Under the pieces are notes generated by a model that ran no database searches, was not told where the DNA came from, and was given only the letters and a program-made list of their open reading frames with translations. This document shows positions 5,544 to 6,480 of a stretch of 6,480 nucleotides of DNA, piece by piece; position 1 is the stretch's first letter, and each line of letters begins with the position of its first letter. This DNA is from an uncultured Lachnospiraceae bacterium (GTDB taxonomy: Bacteria > Bacillota > Clostridia > Lachnospirales > Lachnospiraceae): NCBI GenBank assembly GCA_947625995.1, contig CANQQN010000107.1, positions 1 to 6,480 on the forward strand, written 5' to 3'. The translations under genes were made by a program, and so were the position numbers.

Positions 5544-6480
5544 TGCGCCCTCCCTTTTGCTTGGTCCTTTGCTCATAATCCTCATAGGCGGTGACGATCT
5601 TCTGTACAAGAGGATGCCGCACCACATCTTTGCTGGTAAGCCTGCAAAACGCGATATCATCCAGCTTTTCCAGCACGCGCATAGCCACCTCAAGACCGGA
5701 TCTCACGTCTTTAGGAAGATCCTTTTGGGTGGAATCGCCGGTGACGATCACCTTGGAGCCGAAGCCGATCCGCGTCAAAAACATCTTCATCTGGGCAGGG
5801 GTGGTGTTCTGCGCCTCGTCCAAAATGATAAAAGCGTTGTCAAGGGTCCGTCCTCTCATATAGGCGAGAGGCGCCACCTCGATCAGGCCCTTTTCCATAT
5901 TTCTCATAAAGCTCTCAGGCCCCATGATCTGGTAAAGGGCGTCGTACAGGGGGCGAAGATAAGGGTCTACCTTACTCTGTAAATCTCCCGGAAGAAATCC
6001 CAGCTTCTCTCCCGCCTCAATAGCCGGTCTTGTAAGAATGATACGACCCACCTCTCCGGCTTTAAACGCGGTGACGGCCATTGCCATGGCAAGATACGTC
6101 TTTCCCGTCCCTGCGGGGCCGATGCCAAAGGTGATCATCTTGTGGCGGATGCTCTCCACGTAATCCTTCTGGCCGATGGTTTTGGGCTTCACCGGCTTTC
6201 CATTGATGGTGTGGCAAATACAGTCTTTGTCGATCTCCAAAAGCGCGGTGTTGTTTTCTTCAAAAGAAAGGGCAATGGCATAGTCTACCTGCTGTTCCGT
6301 GATCGACGTATTTCGTTTAGAAAGCTCTACAAGCTGAAAAAATACCATCTTCGCCCGGTCAACGGCTGCTTCCTGCCCAATGAGCTTTATCTCGCTGTCT
6401 CTTGCAATGACAGATACCGTCAGGGCCTTCTCTATCTTCTTTACATATTCATCAAACTGTCCGAACACATTTTTTTCGTG
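5515..6480 (-). CDS. phoH: PhoH/YbeZ-family ATPase, 5' end outside the window
   Basis: PhoH (YbeZ) is a cytosolic P-loop NTPase, an RNA-helicase-like partner of YbeY in ribosomal RNA handling. Counting from the GTG at 6466-6468, the Walker A motif GPAGTGKT is at 117-124, Walker B FIILDEAQN at 213-221 and the TGDSTQ motif at 243-248. An N-terminal KH-like region precedes them (about 10-70). LTRPAIEAGEKLGFLPGD at 145-162 is a strong family signature. The frame stays open beyond that GTG to the window edge (HEKNVFGQFDEY), and VFGQFDEY is internal in relatives, so the gene is partial and its true start lies past 6480. It ends in TGA at 5515-5517, overlapping ybeY. A downstream basic tail (RTKQKGGRNESVHRKRV) follows the conserved core. 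Identification is secure. Confidence 0.95.
   Translation of the reverse strand, partial: HEKNVFGQFDEYVKKIEKALTVSVIARDSEIKLIGQEAAVDRAKMVFFQLVELSKRNTSITEQQVDYAIALSFEENNTALLEIDKDCICHTINGKPVKPKTIGQKDYVESIRHKMITFGIGPAGTGKTYLAMAMAVTAFKAGEVGRIILTRPAIEAGEKLGFLPGDLQSKVDPYLRPLYDALYQIMGPESFMRNMEKGLIEVAPLAYMRGRTLDNAFIILDEAQNTTPAQMKMFLTRIGFGSKVIVTGDSTQKDLPKDVRSGLEVAMRVLEKLDDIAFCRLTSKDVVRHPLVQKIVTAYEDYEQRTKQKGGRNESVHRKRV
5547..5552 (-). promoter_or_regulatory. Ribosome binding site of ybeY inside phoH
   Basis: A purine-rich GGGAGGG stretch lies about five bases before the ybeY ATG at 5541-5543 and inside the last codons of phoH. It supports the short ybeY start and coupled translation of the two genes. 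Confidence 0.65.

Noticed and set aside
5544..5693. 50-residue N-terminal extension of ybeY
   Set aside because: It lies wholly inside phoH in another frame, resembles no YbeY, and the internal ATG at 5541-5543 has a strong Shine-Dalgarno.

Overview
The window reads as a chromosomal segment of an endospore-forming member of the Clostridia, most likely a gut Lachnospiraceae. This rests on recognising a SleC-type germination enzyme, a BofC-like sporulation protein and a SpoVB/MurJ-type flippase next to the phoH-ybeY pair. Every gene I can support lies on the minus strand, so the biological order runs from position 6480 down to 1. Coding parts have moderate GC and the intergenic parts are AT-rich. 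No tRNA, rRNA, CRISPR array, insertion sequence or phage gene is visible.

Layout in transcription order: phoH (PhoH/YbeZ ATPase, 5' end beyond the window) overlaps ybeY (16S rRNA maturation endoribonuclease) by 29 bases. After 39 bases comes a 546-residue multi-membrane flippase of the SpoVB/YtgP (MurJ-like) family. A 63-base gap follows, carrying a good sigma-G-like promoter, and then a 198-residue membrane-anchored protein with a BofC-like C-terminus. Next is an AT-rich spacer with a weak terminator and a vegetative-type promoter, then a 64-residue single-pass membrane protein that I do not recognise. A hairpin terminator sits directly before a 420-residue SleC-type spore cortex-lytic enzyme, and its 3' arm contains that gene's ribosome binding site. 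A 349-base intergenic region has a perfect 12-bp inverted repeat and two promoter candidates for carA. carA itself is broken after 208 residues, and the last ~40 bases read as something else in another frame.

The middle genes fit a sporulation/germination theme: precursor flipping for peptidoglycan or cortex (flippase), forespore signalling (BofC-like) and cortex breakdown at germination (SleC). They are flanked by housekeeping RNA metabolism (phoH-ybeY) and pyrimidine/arginine precursor synthesis (carA). The points most worth a second look are the carA junction near 39-56, the terminator that overlaps the sleC start, the sigma-G-like promoter, the long inverted repeat behind sleC, and the unknown small protein before sleC. 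I see no convincing wholly new multi-gene system here.
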